A stretch of DNA of 64,000 bases from CBDDYU01 sp965235655 (GTDB lineage: Bacteria > Pseudomonadota > Alphaproteobacteria > Pelagibacterales > Pelagibacteraceae): NCBI GenBank assembly GCA_965235655.1, contig CBDDYU010000001.1, positions 372,001 through 436,000 on the forward strand. The letters run 5' to 3'. The notes beneath the pieces were generated by a model. It was not told the DNA's origin and ran no database searches. It saw nothing but the letters and a program-made list of their open reading frames with translations. The position numbers were made by a program, and so were the translations under genes. Below, piece after piece: positions 6,706 to 15,723 of this stretch (the first letter of the stretch is position 1; each line of letters begins with the position of its first letter).

Positions 6706-8808
6706 TTATGATGCAATCAAAGCAAGAAGAAGTAAAGCAACGATATTTGTAATTTTTATCATTGGATTAACCGCAGGTCCTGCTGTGTCTTTGTAAGGAT
6801 CTCCCACTGTATCTCCTGTTACAGCTGCTTTGTGAGCTTCAGATCCTTTTCCACCAAAATTTCCATCCTCAATATATTTTTTTGCATTATCCCATGCACC
6901 ACCACCAGCAGTCATTGAAATAGCTAAAAATAAACCGGTAACAATAACGCCTAGTAACATTGCACCTAGAGCTGCTAATGCAGCAACTTGGCCGGCAAAA
7001 GAGTAAATGACATAATAAAGTACTATTGGTGATAAAACTGGAAGCATCGAAGGAATAATCATTTCCTTAATTGCTGCTTTTGTTAAAATATCAACACACT
7101 GTCTGTAATCAGGTTTTTGAGTATTTTTCATAATCCCTGGCATTTTTTTAAATTGTCTTCTTACCTCAATAACTACTGCACCACCTGCTCTACCAACGGC
7201 CTGCATTCCCATTGAAGCAAATAGATATGGTAATAGTCCACCAATCAACAATCCAACAACTACATATGGATTAGATAAGTCAAAAGTTACAACAATACCC
7301 TGTAATGAAGAACCTGCTTGAGCAGAAAAATGTTTAATATCTTCAGTGTATGCCGCAAACAATACCAGCGCTCCCAAACCTGCAGAACCAATTGCGTAAC
7401 CTTTTGTTACAGCTTTAGTGGTATTTCCAACCGCATCAAGTGCGTCTGTAGTTTTTCTAACACTTTTCGGAAGTTTTGCCATTTCTGCAATTCCTCCAGC
7501 ATTGTCAGTAACAGGGCCATAAGCATCTAATGCTACAACCATTCCTGTTAGAGCTAACATCGTAGTAACAGCAATTGCAATTCCATATAAACCAGCAATT
7601 AAATTTGTCGATACAATACCAACAACAATAATTAAAGCTGGAACGGCAGTTGCTTCCATTGAAACTGCAAGACCTTGAATAACATTTGTTCCATGACCCG
7701 TAGTTGATGATTTGGCAACTGACTGGACTGGTCTATAATCAGTTCCAGTATAATATTCTGTGATCCAAATTAATAATCCTGTGATTATTAAACCGATCAC
7801 ACCACAAATATATAAGCTCATTCCAGTAAAATTTAATCCTTTTAAAGAATATGATTTACTTAATCCAATTACATAATCAGTTACTGGGTATAAAACGATT
7901 AATGATAATACTGCAGAAACTAAGAAGCCTTTATATAAAGCTCCCATAATATTTTTTTTCTTTCCTAATTTTACGAAATAGGTGCCGATAATAGATGTTA
8001 TTAAACATGCTCCACCAATACTTAAAGGATAAATCATCATATTAGAGTCACCATGAAAAAATATAGAAGCAAGAACCATAGTAGCAACAATCGTAACTGC
8101 ATAAGTTTCAAAAAGATCGGCCGCCATACCAGCACAATCACCAACATTATCGCCAACGTTATCAGCAATCACTGCAGGATTTCTAGGATCGTCTTCAGGA
8201 ATTCCAGCTTCAACTTTTCCGACTAAGTCAGCTCCAACATCTGCGCCTTTAGTAAAAATTCCTCCACCCAATCTTGCAAAAATTGAAATTAAAGAAGCAC
8301 CAAAACCAAGTGCAACTAAAGCATTAACAATTTCTCTTTCTTCAACTTTAAATTTTAGTAAAAAATAATAATAAACTGCTATTGCTAAAAGTGCCAAACC
8401 AGCAACAAGCATTCCAGTAACTGCACCAGATTTGAATGCAATGCTTAATCCTTGAGCAAGTCCTTTTCTAGATGCTTCTGCGGTTCTAACATTTGCTTGA
8501 ACAGAAATTAACATTCCAACATATCCAGCAATACCGGATAAAGTTGCACCAATTAAATATCCTAAACCAACCCATTGGCTAAATAAAAACCAAATTAAAA
8601 CTAAAACTACAAAACCAACAATGGCAATTGTTTTATATTGTCTGTCCAAGTAAGCTTTTGCACCAATTTGAATTGCTGAAGCAATTTCTTGCATTTTAGC
8701 ATTTCCTGAACTGGCATTTAATATTTGCTGACTTGAAATAAATCCATAAAGAACTGAAATTATTCCGCAACCTATAACTAGATTTAAAACAAGACTTGAA
8801 CTCAACAT
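6706..8808 (-). CDS. hppA: Proton-pumping membrane pyrophosphatase
   Basis: Hydrolyses pyrophosphate and pumps protons across the inner membrane, recovering energy from biosynthesis. The 700-residue protein has roughly 15-16 membrane helices. Substrate-site motifs are clear: KGADVGADLVGK, ADNVGDNVGDCAG and, at the C-terminus, GDTVGDPYKDTAGPAVNP. The segment GNTTKAVTKG carries Lys where potassium-dependent enzymes have Ala, so this is the potassium-independent type. The upstream gap of 115 bases contains no clear promoter to my eye. The gene converges on the BamE-like gene with a 9-base gap. Confidence 0.97.
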   Translation of the reverse strand: MLSSSLVLNLVIGCGIISVLYGFISSQQILNASSGNAKMQEIASAIQIGAKAYLDRQYKTIAIVGFVVLVLIWFLFSQWVGLGYLIGATLSGIAGYVGMLISVQANVRTAEASRKGLAQGLSIAFKSGAVTGMLVAGLALLAIAVYYYFLLKFKVEEREIVNALVALGFGASLISIFARLGGGIFTKGADVGADLVGKVEAGIPEDDPRNPAVIADNVGDNVGDCAGMAADLFETYAVTIVATMVLASIFFHGDSNMMIYPLSIGGACLITSIIGTYFVKLGKKKNIMGALYKGFLVSAVLSLIVLYPVTDYVIGLSKSYSLKGLNFTGMSLYICGVIGLIITGLLIWITEYYTGTDYRPVQSVAKSSTTGHGTNVIQGLAVSMEATAVPALIIVVGIVSTNLIAGLYGIAIAVTTMLALTGMVVALDAYGPVTDNAGGIAEMAKLPKSVRKTTDALDAVGNTTKAVTKGYAIGSAGLGALVLFAAYTEDIKHFSAQAGSSLQGIVVTFDLSNPYVVVGLLIGGLLPYLFASMGMQAVGRAGGAVVIEVRRQFKKMPGIMKNTQKPDYRQCVDILTKAAIKEMIIPSMLPVLSPIVLYYVIYSFAGQVAALAALGAMLLGVIVTGLFLAISMTAGGGAWDNAKKYIEDGNFGGKGSEAHKAAVTGDTVGDPYKDTAGPAVNPMIKITNIVALLLLALIAS

Positions 8809-8923
8809 ATTTGGTATCCTTTTATATTTTAATTAATTGATTTGAAAAAAATGGATACATGCCAAAATTAGCAAATAAAATCAACTTAAAGATCGTTAAA
8901 GCAGTCTTTTAAAATTATACGAA

Positions 8924-9301
8924 TTAATAGTGATTTTTTCTAAATACCGAATCTAAAACAGCATTTACAAGGGCTTTTTGCTTATTATCGTAGTACATTT
9001 CAGTAACTTTCAAATACTCGTCAATTACAACCTTAAAGGGAGTTTTTTTCATGAAGCAAATTTCGTAAATTGCAGCTTTTAGAATAATTTTTAGAATCAT
9101 GTCTAAGTTTTTCAAACTTATATTTGAAGATAAATTACTCTGAAGAACTTCATCAAGTTCGTTTTCTTTTTCAAAAAATCCATTAAATACTTTTTTTATA
9201 ATTCTAATGTATGAACTCTTAGGAAAAATAGTTTTTTCATCATTGTTCGTAATTTTTTCATATATTTTTTGAATGACTATCAATCGGGAATTATTTTTCA
9301 T
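8924..9301 (-). CDS. nusB: Transcription antitermination factor NusB
   Basis: All-helical RNA-binding protein that works with NusE (S10) at boxA sites in rRNA operons. The 125 residues are slightly short for the family. The C-terminal half shows the characteristic pattern: ILKAAIYEI, then PFKVVIDEYLKVTEMY and LVNAVLDSVFRK. The N-terminus is divergent and Lys/Asn-rich. It is the last gene of the riboflavin operon, after ribH, the common alphaproteobacterial order. The gene thiL, which often follows, is not present here. Confidence 0.9.
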   Translation of the reverse strand: MKNNSRLIVIQKIYEKITNNDEKTIFPKSSYIRIIKKVFNGFFEKENELDEVLQSNLSSNISLKNLDMILKIILKAAIYEICFMKKTPFKVVIDEYLKVTEMYYDNKQKALVNAVLDSVFRKNHY

Positions 9302-9306
9302 AAAAA

Positions 9307-9717
9307 TTAAATATTTTTAAGAAGGGATATCGCAGCTAAAGCAGCCTCTTTTCCTTTATTTCTATTTTTTGAACTTCTTTCTTTGGCCTGAGTATAATTT
9401 AATGATGTAATAATTCCATTTGTAACTGGAATATTATTTGCAATAGATAAATCGAGAAGTGATTTTGTAATTGCCTCACTAATAAAATCAAAATGAGGAG
9501 TTTTGCCTTTTATAATACATCCAAGGGCAATAAAAAAATTATACTTTTTTTTTTTAATATTTATTGAAATTAAAGTTGGTATTTCTAATGATCCATTAAC
9601 TATCTTGACATCAAATTGATGAGAATGTTTTTTCAAAATTTCTTTACAGCCATTAATTAAATTTTTTGAAATGTCTTCATAATAATTAGAAACAACAATT
9701 AGTCCTTTCTTTTTCAT
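9307..9717 (-). CDS. ribH: 6,7-dimethyl-8-ribityllumazine synthase
   Basis: Condenses the ribityl pyrimidine with 3,4-dihydroxy-2-butanone 4-phosphate, the step before riboflavin synthase. The 136-residue sequence has VSNYYEDI at the start, the substrate loop GSLEIPTLI, IALGCIIKGKTPHFDFI with the catalytic-site histidine, and PVTNGIIT. The C-terminal RNKGKEAALAAISL is also typical. The ATG overlaps the ribBA stop as ATGA, pointing to coupled translation. Confidence 0.95.
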   Translation of the reverse strand: MKKKGLIVVSNYYEDISKNLINGCKEILKKHSHQFDVKIVNGSLEIPTLISINIKKKKYNFFIALGCIIKGKTPHFDFISEAITKSLLDLSIANNIPVTNGIITSLNYTQAKERSSKNRNKGKEAALAAISLLKNI

Positions 9718-10799
9718 TTAATAATTTCCTGTTTAACTATTTTGATGTCGAATCCATCTAAGGCAACTAATTTTTTTTTCGAACTAGATACTAAATTCAT
9801 TTTTTTAACATTTAATTGTTTCAAAATTTGCACTCCAATACCATAATAACGCAATCTATTTTCATTACTATTTTTTTTTAATATAGCTTTTGAAGAAAAA
9901 GAACTTGGTAAATCAGATAATGCGCTTTCTCTCATAATAAGTAAGATACAATTACTATATTTTTTAAAATAATTTAGTGTTTTAGTAATTTTTTCATTAG
10001 TATTTTTATTTAAGAAAACATCTATTGAATTTGATGAAATAACTCTTACTTTGGGAGTAATTTTTTTTGTAATCACACCTTTAACGATAGCTAAATGCTG
10101 CAATTCATCAACTTTATTAGCAAAAGTATTTAAAAAATATTTTTCTTTATCAAAAAAAAATGTTTTTTTCTCTTTCAAATAAACTAAGCTTTCTTTTTTC
10201 AGCCTATAAGCAATTAAATCTTCGATCGTAGCTATGGATAATTTATGTTTTTTAGCATATTTAAATAACTGATTTCTTTTAGCCATCGTTCCATCATCAT
10301 TCATTATCTCACATATCACTGCAGAAGATGATTTAGATTGAGCCAATTTAGCTATGTCAACAGAGGCTTCTGTGTGGCCAGCTCTAACTAAACAACCACC
10401 TTTTCTTGCTACTAAAGGAAATATATGACCAGGTGTTACAATATCTTTCTTGGTAGAATTATTGTTTATAGCTGTAAGAATAGTTTTTGCCCTATCGGCT
10501 GCAGAAATGCCTGTAGTCACACCCTTTTTAGCTTCAATACTTAAAGTGAAAGCAGTTTGTAATCTTGAGTTATTTGAACTTGGCATCAATTGCAGTCCTA
10601 ATTGATCTGCTTTTTTTTTATCTAGAGCAAGACATATTAATCCCCTACCATATTTAGCCATAAAATTAATTTTTTCAGGAGTTGTTTTGCTTGCGAGAAA
10701 TACTAAGTCACCTTCATTTTCTCTGTTTTCATCGTCAACTAAAATAAATAACTTACCTTTTTTAGCTTCTGAAATAATTTTATCTATTTTTGCAAACAT
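9714..10799 (-). CDS. ribB: 3,4-dihydroxy-2-butanone 4-phosphate synthase with degenerate GTP cyclohydrolase II domain (RibBX type)
   Basis: The N-terminal domain (about residues 1-200) makes the four-carbon unit of riboflavin from ribulose 5-phosphate. It keeps DDENRENEGDL and RAGHTEASVD, which hold the metal and catalytic acids. The C-terminal domain (about 205-361) lines up with GTP cyclohydrolase II at its end (RYYGIGVQIL, then MNLVSSSKKKLVALDGF). It lacks the three zinc cysteines, and the loop normally reading RQEGRGIG is replaced by MRESALSDL. I therefore expect only the RibB reaction. Similar RibBX proteins are known in alphaproteobacteria. A separate active RibA would have to be encoded elsewhere. 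Confidence 0.92.
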   Translation of the reverse strand: MFAKIDKIISEAKKGKLFILVDDENRENEGDLVFLASKTTPEKINFMAKYGRGLICLALDKKKADQLGLQLMPSSNNSRLQTAFTLSIEAKKGVTTGISAADRAKTILTAINNNSTKKDIVTPGHIFPLVARKGGCLVRAGHTEASVDIAKLAQSKSSSAVICEIMNDDGTMAKRNQLFKYAKKHKLSIATIEDLIAYRLKKESLVYLKEKKTFFFDKEKYFLNTFANKVDELQHLAIVKGVITKKITPKVRVISSNSIDVFLNKNTNEKITKTLNYFKKYSNCILLIMRESALSDLPSSFSSKAILKKNSNENRLRYYGIGVQILKQLNVKKMNLVSSSKKKLVALDGFDIKIVKQEIIK

Positions 10800-10800
10800 T

Positions 10801-11385
10801 TTATTTTTTAAGTTTTGACAAATATTTAATTACAATATCAAATTCAATATTAACAATATCTTTAATTTTTAAAGCAATAATATTTGTTAACTTTAAAGTA
10901 TGAGGAATAATAATGAGGGTAAACTGATTTTGAATTGCTTTAACAATAGTTAAGGAAACACCATTTATAGCAATTGAACCCTTATTAACTAGCAAGGTAG
11001 AAAATTTTTTATCTACAATAATATCCATGGTCCAAGTTTTCTCTCTTTTTTTAATTGAAGTAATCTTCCCAATTGTATCAACATGCCCCTGAACAAAATG
11101 GCCAGCTATTTCATCGCCAAATTTAAGTGATTTTTCAATATTGACTATGTCATTAGTTTTAATTTTTTTAAAATTTGTTATCTCAAAAGTTTTATATGAA
11201 ATAAAAAAAATTAATTTTTTTCTTTGAATTTTTTCTAAAGTTAAACAAACACCATTGATAGAAATAGATGTTCCTGTGCTCTTATTAGAAATTTTTAATT
11301 TAGTATCAAGATGTAATTCAAAACCTTTTCTTTTTTTTATAATTTTACTAATTTTTCCTGTGTGTTTTATAATTCCTGTAAACAT
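10801..11385 (-). CDS. ribE: Riboflavin synthase, alpha chain
   Basis: Dismutates two 6,7-dimethyl-8-ribityllumazine molecules to riboflavin. The 194 residues form two tandem lumazine-binding barrels. The first starts MFTGIIKHTGKI and contains SINGVCLTLE; the second contains HFVQGHVDTIGKI and AINGVSLTIV. Both repeats have the expected ligand-binding residues. One base separates it from ribBA downstream and one from ribD upstream. Confidence 0.95.
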   Translation of the reverse strand: MFTGIIKHTGKISKIIKKRKGFELHLDTKLKISNKSTGTSISINGVCLTLEKIQRKKLIFFISYKTFEITNFKKIKTNDIVNIEKSLKFGDEIAGHFVQGHVDTIGKITSIKKREKTWTMDIIVDKKFSTLLVNKGSIAINGVSLTIVKAIQNQFTLIIIPHTLKLTNIIALKIKDIVNIEFDIVIKYLSKLKK

Positions 11386-11386
11386 A

Positions 11387-12454
11387 TTATTTTTTAATCA
11401 ATTGATTATCTGCTAAATTAATATTTTCTTTATATCTGAATATGTTCGATCCATAAAATAAACTAAGAAATTTCTTTGCAGAATAACTGTTATTTTTACT
11501 TACTAACTTAGATATTATCACAAAACCTCTATTGATTAGTTTTTTTTCATTAAAACTATTTAATGTTTTTATTCCACCTTCTATAAGTAAAGATCGACAT
11601 TTAAATTTATATATTTCTTTTAGCAGTTCAAAAGGTTTCATAATGCCATTTGAAGTTGGAATACGACATAAAGTAAAAAATTTTTGATATTTTTTAATCT
11701 TTTTAAAATCAATACAATCATGAAAAATTACCATTTTTTTAGAAGAATTATCCAAGTGTTTTTTAAAAAAAATAAGATTTTTATTTATAATAAAAATTTT
11801 TGGCGAGGAGGCATGTAAGCCACGAATACGACAAGTTAATATGGGGAGATCTTCTTTAAATGTATTAAATCCAACTAAAATTGCATCATTCATGTATCTC
11901 AATAAATGTGCAAATTTTAATGATTGGCTATTAGTAAAATATTTATTGTTCTTAAATTTTGTATAAAAATTTTTTGTTATAGCAATTTTTGAAGTTACGT
12001 ATGGAATTTTTTTTTCTACAGAATAATTATAATCATGATAAAAAAATTTAGAAAGTTTATGTTTTATAACTTTAATATTTTTTTTCTTTAAATAATTTAT
12101 ACTTTTGCCAGAAATAAGTGGGTTACTATCATAATCACCAAAATGAATTTCTTGAATTGAATGATTTGCAATTAATTTTGTGCATGGTGGACTTTTTCCA
12201 AAATAGTTACAAGGCTCCAAAGTAACAAAAAGTTTTTTTTTAATTTTTTTATTTAAAATAATTAATCCATTGTACTCAGCATGAGGCCTTCCATTAGATG
12301 AAGTTATTCCGGTAGATAAAATATTGTTTTTTAAATCTGTAACAACGCAACCAACTGATGGATTCTCTTTAGTTTTAAATAAATTTATTTTAGCTAGCTT
12401 TTCAGCTAATTCAAAAAAATATCTATTATAAAATTTATTTGTTTTTTGGGACAT
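11387..12454 (-). CDS. ribD: Bifunctional pyrimidine deaminase/reductase RibD
   Basis: Carries out the deamination and the side-chain reduction in early riboflavin synthesis. The N-terminal deaminase domain (about residues 10-130) has the zinc site HAEYNGL and PCNYFGKSPPC. The C-terminal reductase domain is recognisable by NDAILVGFNTF and LLIEGGIKTLNSF. Its N-terminal strand, which usually reads like SLDGKIA, is divergent (KIAITKNFYTKF). The 355-residue length is normal. The start lies 20 bases inside the end of nrdR. Confidence 0.93.
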   Translation of the reverse strand: MSQKTNKFYNRYFFELAEKLAKINLFKTKENPSVGCVVTDLKNNILSTGITSSNGRPHAEYNGLIILNKKIKKKLFVTLEPCNYFGKSPPCTKLIANHSIQEIHFGDYDSNPLISGKSINYLKKKNIKVIKHKLSKFFYHDYNYSVEKKIPYVTSKIAITKNFYTKFKNNKYFTNSQSLKFAHLLRYMNDAILVGFNTFKEDLPILTCRIRGLHASSPKIFIINKNLIFFKKHLDNSSKKMVIFHDCIDFKKIKKYQKFFTLCRIPTSNGIMKPFELLKEIYKFKCRSLLIEGGIKTLNSFNEKKLINRGFVIISKLVSKNNSYSAKKFLSLFYGSNIFRYKENINLADNQLIKK

Positions 12455-12896
12455 CTATCTTGTCCACAAATTCTTCAAAATCTTTTACTTCTTTGAAATT
12501 TGTATATACGGATGCAAACCTAACATAAGCTACAGGATCTATTTCTTTTAAACCGTCCATTACAAACTTGCCTATAGTATTTGACATAATTTCGTTTTGA
12601 CCAAGATCCTCTAAATTACGGTAAATTTTTGAAACAAATTTTTCAATTGTATCTGCATCCACTGGTCTTTTTCTTAAAGAAATCATTACCGACCTGGTTA
12701 ATTTGTCTCTATCAAAAGGAGACTTTCTTCCATTTTTTTTAATTACAACAATTTCTCTAAACTGAACTCTTTCAAAAGTTGTAAATCTTTGATTGCAACA
12801 ACTGCTAACTCTTCTTCTTCGAATGGCAGTTCCATCTTCTGTAGCTCTTGAATCAATTACTGATGTATCTTTTTCTTTGCAGAATGGGCAAATCAT
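12435..12896 (-). CDS. nrdR: Ribonucleotide reductase regulator NrdR
   Basis: Repressor of ribonucleotide reductase genes, with an N-terminal zinc ribbon that binds NrdR boxes and an ATP-cone domain (about residues 49-139) that senses dATP/ATP. The 153 residues have the normal length. The first knuckle, CPFC, is intact (Cys3, Cys6). The second reads RRRRVSSCCNQRFTTFE: compared with E. coli, position 31 is Ser rather than Cys, Cys34 is kept and an extra Cys is at 33. The gene lies 3 bases downstream of glyA and overlaps ribD by 20 bases. Confidence 0.93.
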   Translation of the reverse strand: MICPFCKEKDTSVIDSRATEDGTAIRRRRVSSCCNQRFTTFERVQFREIVVIKKNGRKSPFDRDKLTRSVMISLRKRPVDADTIEKFVSKIYRNLEDLGQNEIMSNTIGKFVMDGLKEIDPVAYVRFASVYTNFKEVKDFEEFVDKIDVPKNK

Positions 12897-12899
12897 ATG

Positions 12900-14186
12900 C
12901 TAATAAATTGGGAAATCATTACAGAGTTTTTTTACTTTTTCCTGAACAATTTTTTCTACTTTTGAATTATCTTCTTTATTATTTTTTAATCCAATTAATA
13001 CCTCATCGATATATTCACCAATTAATTTAAATTGATCAACACCAAGGCCCCTAGTGGTACAAGCTGGAGTTCCTAAACGGATACCTGATGTAATCCATGG
13101 TTTTTGTTCGTCAAAAGGAATTCCATTTTTATTGCAGGTTAAATTTGCTTTTCCTAAGGAGATTTCAGCTTCCTTTCCAGTTAATCCAAGTGGTCTGAGG
13201 TCAATTAGAACTAAGTGTGTATCGGTTCCACCTGAAAAAATCTGGTGACCTTTATTTTTTAAGGTTTCAGACAAAACTTTTGCATTCTGAACTACGTTTG
13301 TTGCATACAATTTGAATTCATCTGTAAGCGCCTCTTTAAAACAAATAGCTTTAGCAGCTATCACATGCATTAAAGGACCGCCTTGCAATCCAGGAAACAC
13401 TGCAGAATTAAATTTTTTTGCTAATTCTTCGTCATTGGTTAAAATAATTCCACCTCTTGGACCTCTTAAAACTTTATGAGTAGTTGAAGTGACTACGTCT
13501 GCATAATCACACGGATTTGGATAAACTTTTCCAGCAACTAATCCAGAGAAGTGAGCCATATCTACCAAAAGTTTAGCATCAACTTCATCAGCTATTTCCC
13601 TAAATTTTTTAAAATCAATTATTCTTGAATAAGCACTTCCACCAGCAATAATTAATTTTGGTTTATTTTTTTTTGCTAATTCATGAACTGATTCATAGTC
13701 AATTAAGCCAGTTTCTTTTTTTACACCATAAGGGATAGCATTAAACCATTTGCCAGATTGAGCTGGGGGTGCCCCGTGTGTCAAATGTCCTCCTTGATCA
13801 ATACCCATTCCTAAAATTGTATCGCCAGGATTAAGTAATGCTAAAAAAACAGCACCATTTGCTTGGGCTCCAGAATGAGGCTGAACATTAGCAAATTTTA
13901 CATTAAATAATTTTGTAACTCTTTCTATTGCTAGATTTTCTGCAATATCAACAAATTCACAACCTCCATAATATCTTTTACCCGAGTAACCCTCTGCATA
14001 TTTATTTGTCAAAACAGAGCCTTGGGCTTCTAAAATAGCTTTAGAGACAATGTTCTCTGATGCTATTAATTCTAAATGAGATTTTTGTCTTTCAAGCTCT
14101 TTAGAAATTGAGTTATCAAGATCAGGATCGGAATCTTTTAGACTCCTTGTAAAAAAATCTTTTAACGTATTATTTAAATAGCTCAT
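12900..14186 (-). CDS. glyA: Serine hydroxymethyltransferase
   Basis: PLP enzyme that interconverts serine and glycine and loads one-carbon units on tetrahydrofolate. I start it at the ATG at 14186 (428 residues, MSYLNNTLKDFF). A longer reading frame would run into rpiB, and 14186 leaves one base after the rpiB stop. Conserved segments include LIASENIVS, NKYAEGYSGKRYYGG, DMAHFSGLVAG and the PLP lysine in STTHKVLRGPRGG. It leads the glyA-nrdR-rib-nusB order common in alphaproteobacteria. Confidence 0.96.
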   Translation of the reverse strand: MSYLNNTLKDFFTRSLKDSDPDLDNSISKELERQKSHLELIASENIVSKAILEAQGSVLTNKYAEGYSGKRYYGGCEFVDIAENLAIERVTKLFNVKFANVQPHSGAQANGAVFLALLNPGDTILGMGIDQGGHLTHGAPPAQSGKWFNAIPYGVKKETGLIDYESVHELAKKNKPKLIIAGGSAYSRIIDFKKFREIADEVDAKLLVDMAHFSGLVAGKVYPNPCDYADVVTSTTHKVLRGPRGGIILTNDEELAKKFNSAVFPGLQGGPLMHVIAAKAICFKEALTDEFKLYATNVVQNAKVLSETLKNKGHQIFSGGTDTHLVLIDLRPLGLTGKEAEISLGKANLTCNKNGIPFDEQKPWITSGIRLGTPACTTRGLGVDQFKLIGEYIDEVLIGLKNNKEDNSKVEKIVQEKVKKLCNDFPIY

Positions 14187-14187
14187 A

Positions 14188-14637
14188 TTAATTAAGTAAT
14201 TTGACTCGTTTAAGATGTCTACCACCTTCAAAATTTGTAGTCAAAAAACTCATAACTGTTTTTAATGCAGTTGTTTTTTTAATTAATCTTGCTCCTAAAC
14301 AAATAACATTAGAATTATTATGCTGTCTTGAAAGTTTAGACTCCCTACTACTAGAGACAAGAGCACTCCTTACATTTTTAAATCTGTTTGAAGCTATCGA
14401 CATTCCTATACCTGAGCCGCAGACTAAAATTCCGCAATTTTTACTGTTAATTTTTTTAGAAAGTTTTTTTGCATATATGGGATAATCAACTGAAATATTC
14501 TTTGAATTTGTACCAAGATCTAAAACTTTAAATCTTTTATTTATTAAATATTTTTTAATTATTTCTTTTAAAGGATAACCGGCATGGTCAGATGCAATTA
14601 AAATTTGTTTAGTATTTATATTGTGCTTATTGACCAT
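14188..14637 (-). CDS. rpiB: Ribose 5-phosphate isomerase B
   Basis: Interconverts ribose 5-phosphate and ribulose 5-phosphate; the latter is the RibB substrate, and rpiB heads the run that leads into the rib genes. The first ATG is at 14637 (149 residues); an upstream TTG in frame at 14646 is less likely. Visible motifs are IASDHAGYPLKE, VDYPIYAKKL, GILVCGSGIGMSIASNR with the catalytic Cys, and ESKLSRQHNNSNVICLGAR. This is the RpiB/LacAB family rather than RpiA. Confidence 0.94.
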   Translation of the reverse strand: MVNKHNINTKQILIASDHAGYPLKEIIKKYLINKRFKVLDLGTNSKNISVDYPIYAKKLSKKINSKNCGILVCGSGIGMSIASNRFKNVRSALVSSSRESKLSRQHNNSNVICLGARLIKKTTALKTVMSFLTTNFEGGRHLKRVKLLN

Positions 14638-14742
14638 AAAGATCAAGATATATACAAGAAAGAGTAATAAACTACAACATTTGGTATATATTTTATCTTT
14701 TTTTAAAACTACAAATAACTATTAATAAAACATTTTTTTACA

Positions 14743-15720
14743 ATGTATCCACTAACACGACTACGAAGAACAAGAGAATTTGATTGGTCAAGAAGACTGG
14801 TTCAGGAAAATAATATTTCAAGTTCTGATTTAATTTTACCTATTTTTGTAAAAGATGGAAAAAACATCAAAGAAGAAATCAAAACAATGCCTGATGTATA
14901 CAGATATAGTGTTGATAATCTTGAAAAAATTGTTGAAAGAACTATTAAAAATAAAATACCAGCTATAGCCTTATTTCCAGAAACCAAAAAGGAAAAAAAA
15001 GACAATAATGGAAGTGAGGCACTAAATGAAAATAATTTAATATGTCAATCAGTTAAAGAAATTAAAAAAAAATTTAAAAATGAAATTGGAATAATTTGCG
15101 ATGTTGCTTTAGATCCATACACAAATCATGGTCATGATGGAATATTAAAAAATAATTATGTCGATAATGATTTAACAATTCAAATATTAATTAAACAAGC
15201 ATTGCTACAAGCAAGCGTTGGTTGCGATATACTTGCTCCTTCTGATATGATGGATGGTCGTGTTATTGAAATAAGAAAAGCACTAGAAAAAAATAAATAT
15301 AAAAATACAAAAATTTTATCATATGCAGCTAAATATGCATCAAATTTTTATGGACCTTTTCGAGATGCTGTTGGATCAACACAAAAAAATAAAATTGATA
15401 AACAAAATTACCAAATGGATTACCATAACAGCAAAGAAGCACTGAGAGAAATAAGACTAGATATAGACGAAGGTGCGGATATGGTTATGATCAAGCCAGG
15501 TTTGGCTTATTTAGATATTATATCTAGAGCAAAAAAAAAATTTGAACTTCCAATTATTGCGTACAATGTTTCTGGTGAATATTCTATGCTAAAGTTAGCT
15601 ATTAAAAATAAATTGATAGATGAAAGAGCAATTTATGAAATGATGATATCCTTTAAAAGAGCTGGATCATCGGCCGTAATCACATATTTTGCAAATGAAA
15701 TTGTTGAAAAATATTTATAA
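14743..15720 (+). CDS. hemB: Delta-aminolevulinic acid dehydratase (porphobilinogen synthase)
   Basis: Joins two 5-aminolevulinate molecules to porphobilinogen for heme. The 325-residue protein has the two Schiff-base lysines, in MIKPGLAYLDI near residue 250 and in the KILSYAAKYASNFYGPF region before it. At the metal site it reads DVALDPYTNHGHDG, with no cysteine triad. It is therefore the magnesium-type enzyme common in alphaproteobacteria rather than the zinc type. It is divergent from rpiB with 105 bases between. Confidence 0.96.
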   Translation: MYPLTRLRRTREFDWSRRLVQENNISSSDLILPIFVKDGKNIKEEIKTMPDVYRYSVDNLEKIVERTIKNKIPAIALFPETKKEKKDNNGSEALNENNLICQSVKEIKKKFKNEIGIICDVALDPYTNHGHDGILKNNYVDNDLTIQILIKQALLQASVGCDILAPSDMMDGRVIEIRKALEKNKYKNTKILSYAAKYASNFYGPFRDAVGSTQKNKIDKQNYQMDYHNSKEALREIRLDIDEGADMVMIKPGLAYLDIISRAKKKFELPIIAYNVSGEYSMLKLAIKNKLIDERAIYEMMISFKRAGSSAVITYFANEIVEKYL

Positions 15721-15723
15721 GAA

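Noticed and set aside
8809..8923. Leader structure upstream of hppA
   Set aside because: Only a weak GGTATCC/GGATAC pairing is visible, with a long loop; not enough to call a regulatory element.
14186..14231. 15-residue longer N-terminus for glyA
   Set aside because: It would overlap rpiB by 44 bases, and the family N-terminus fits the ATG at 14186.
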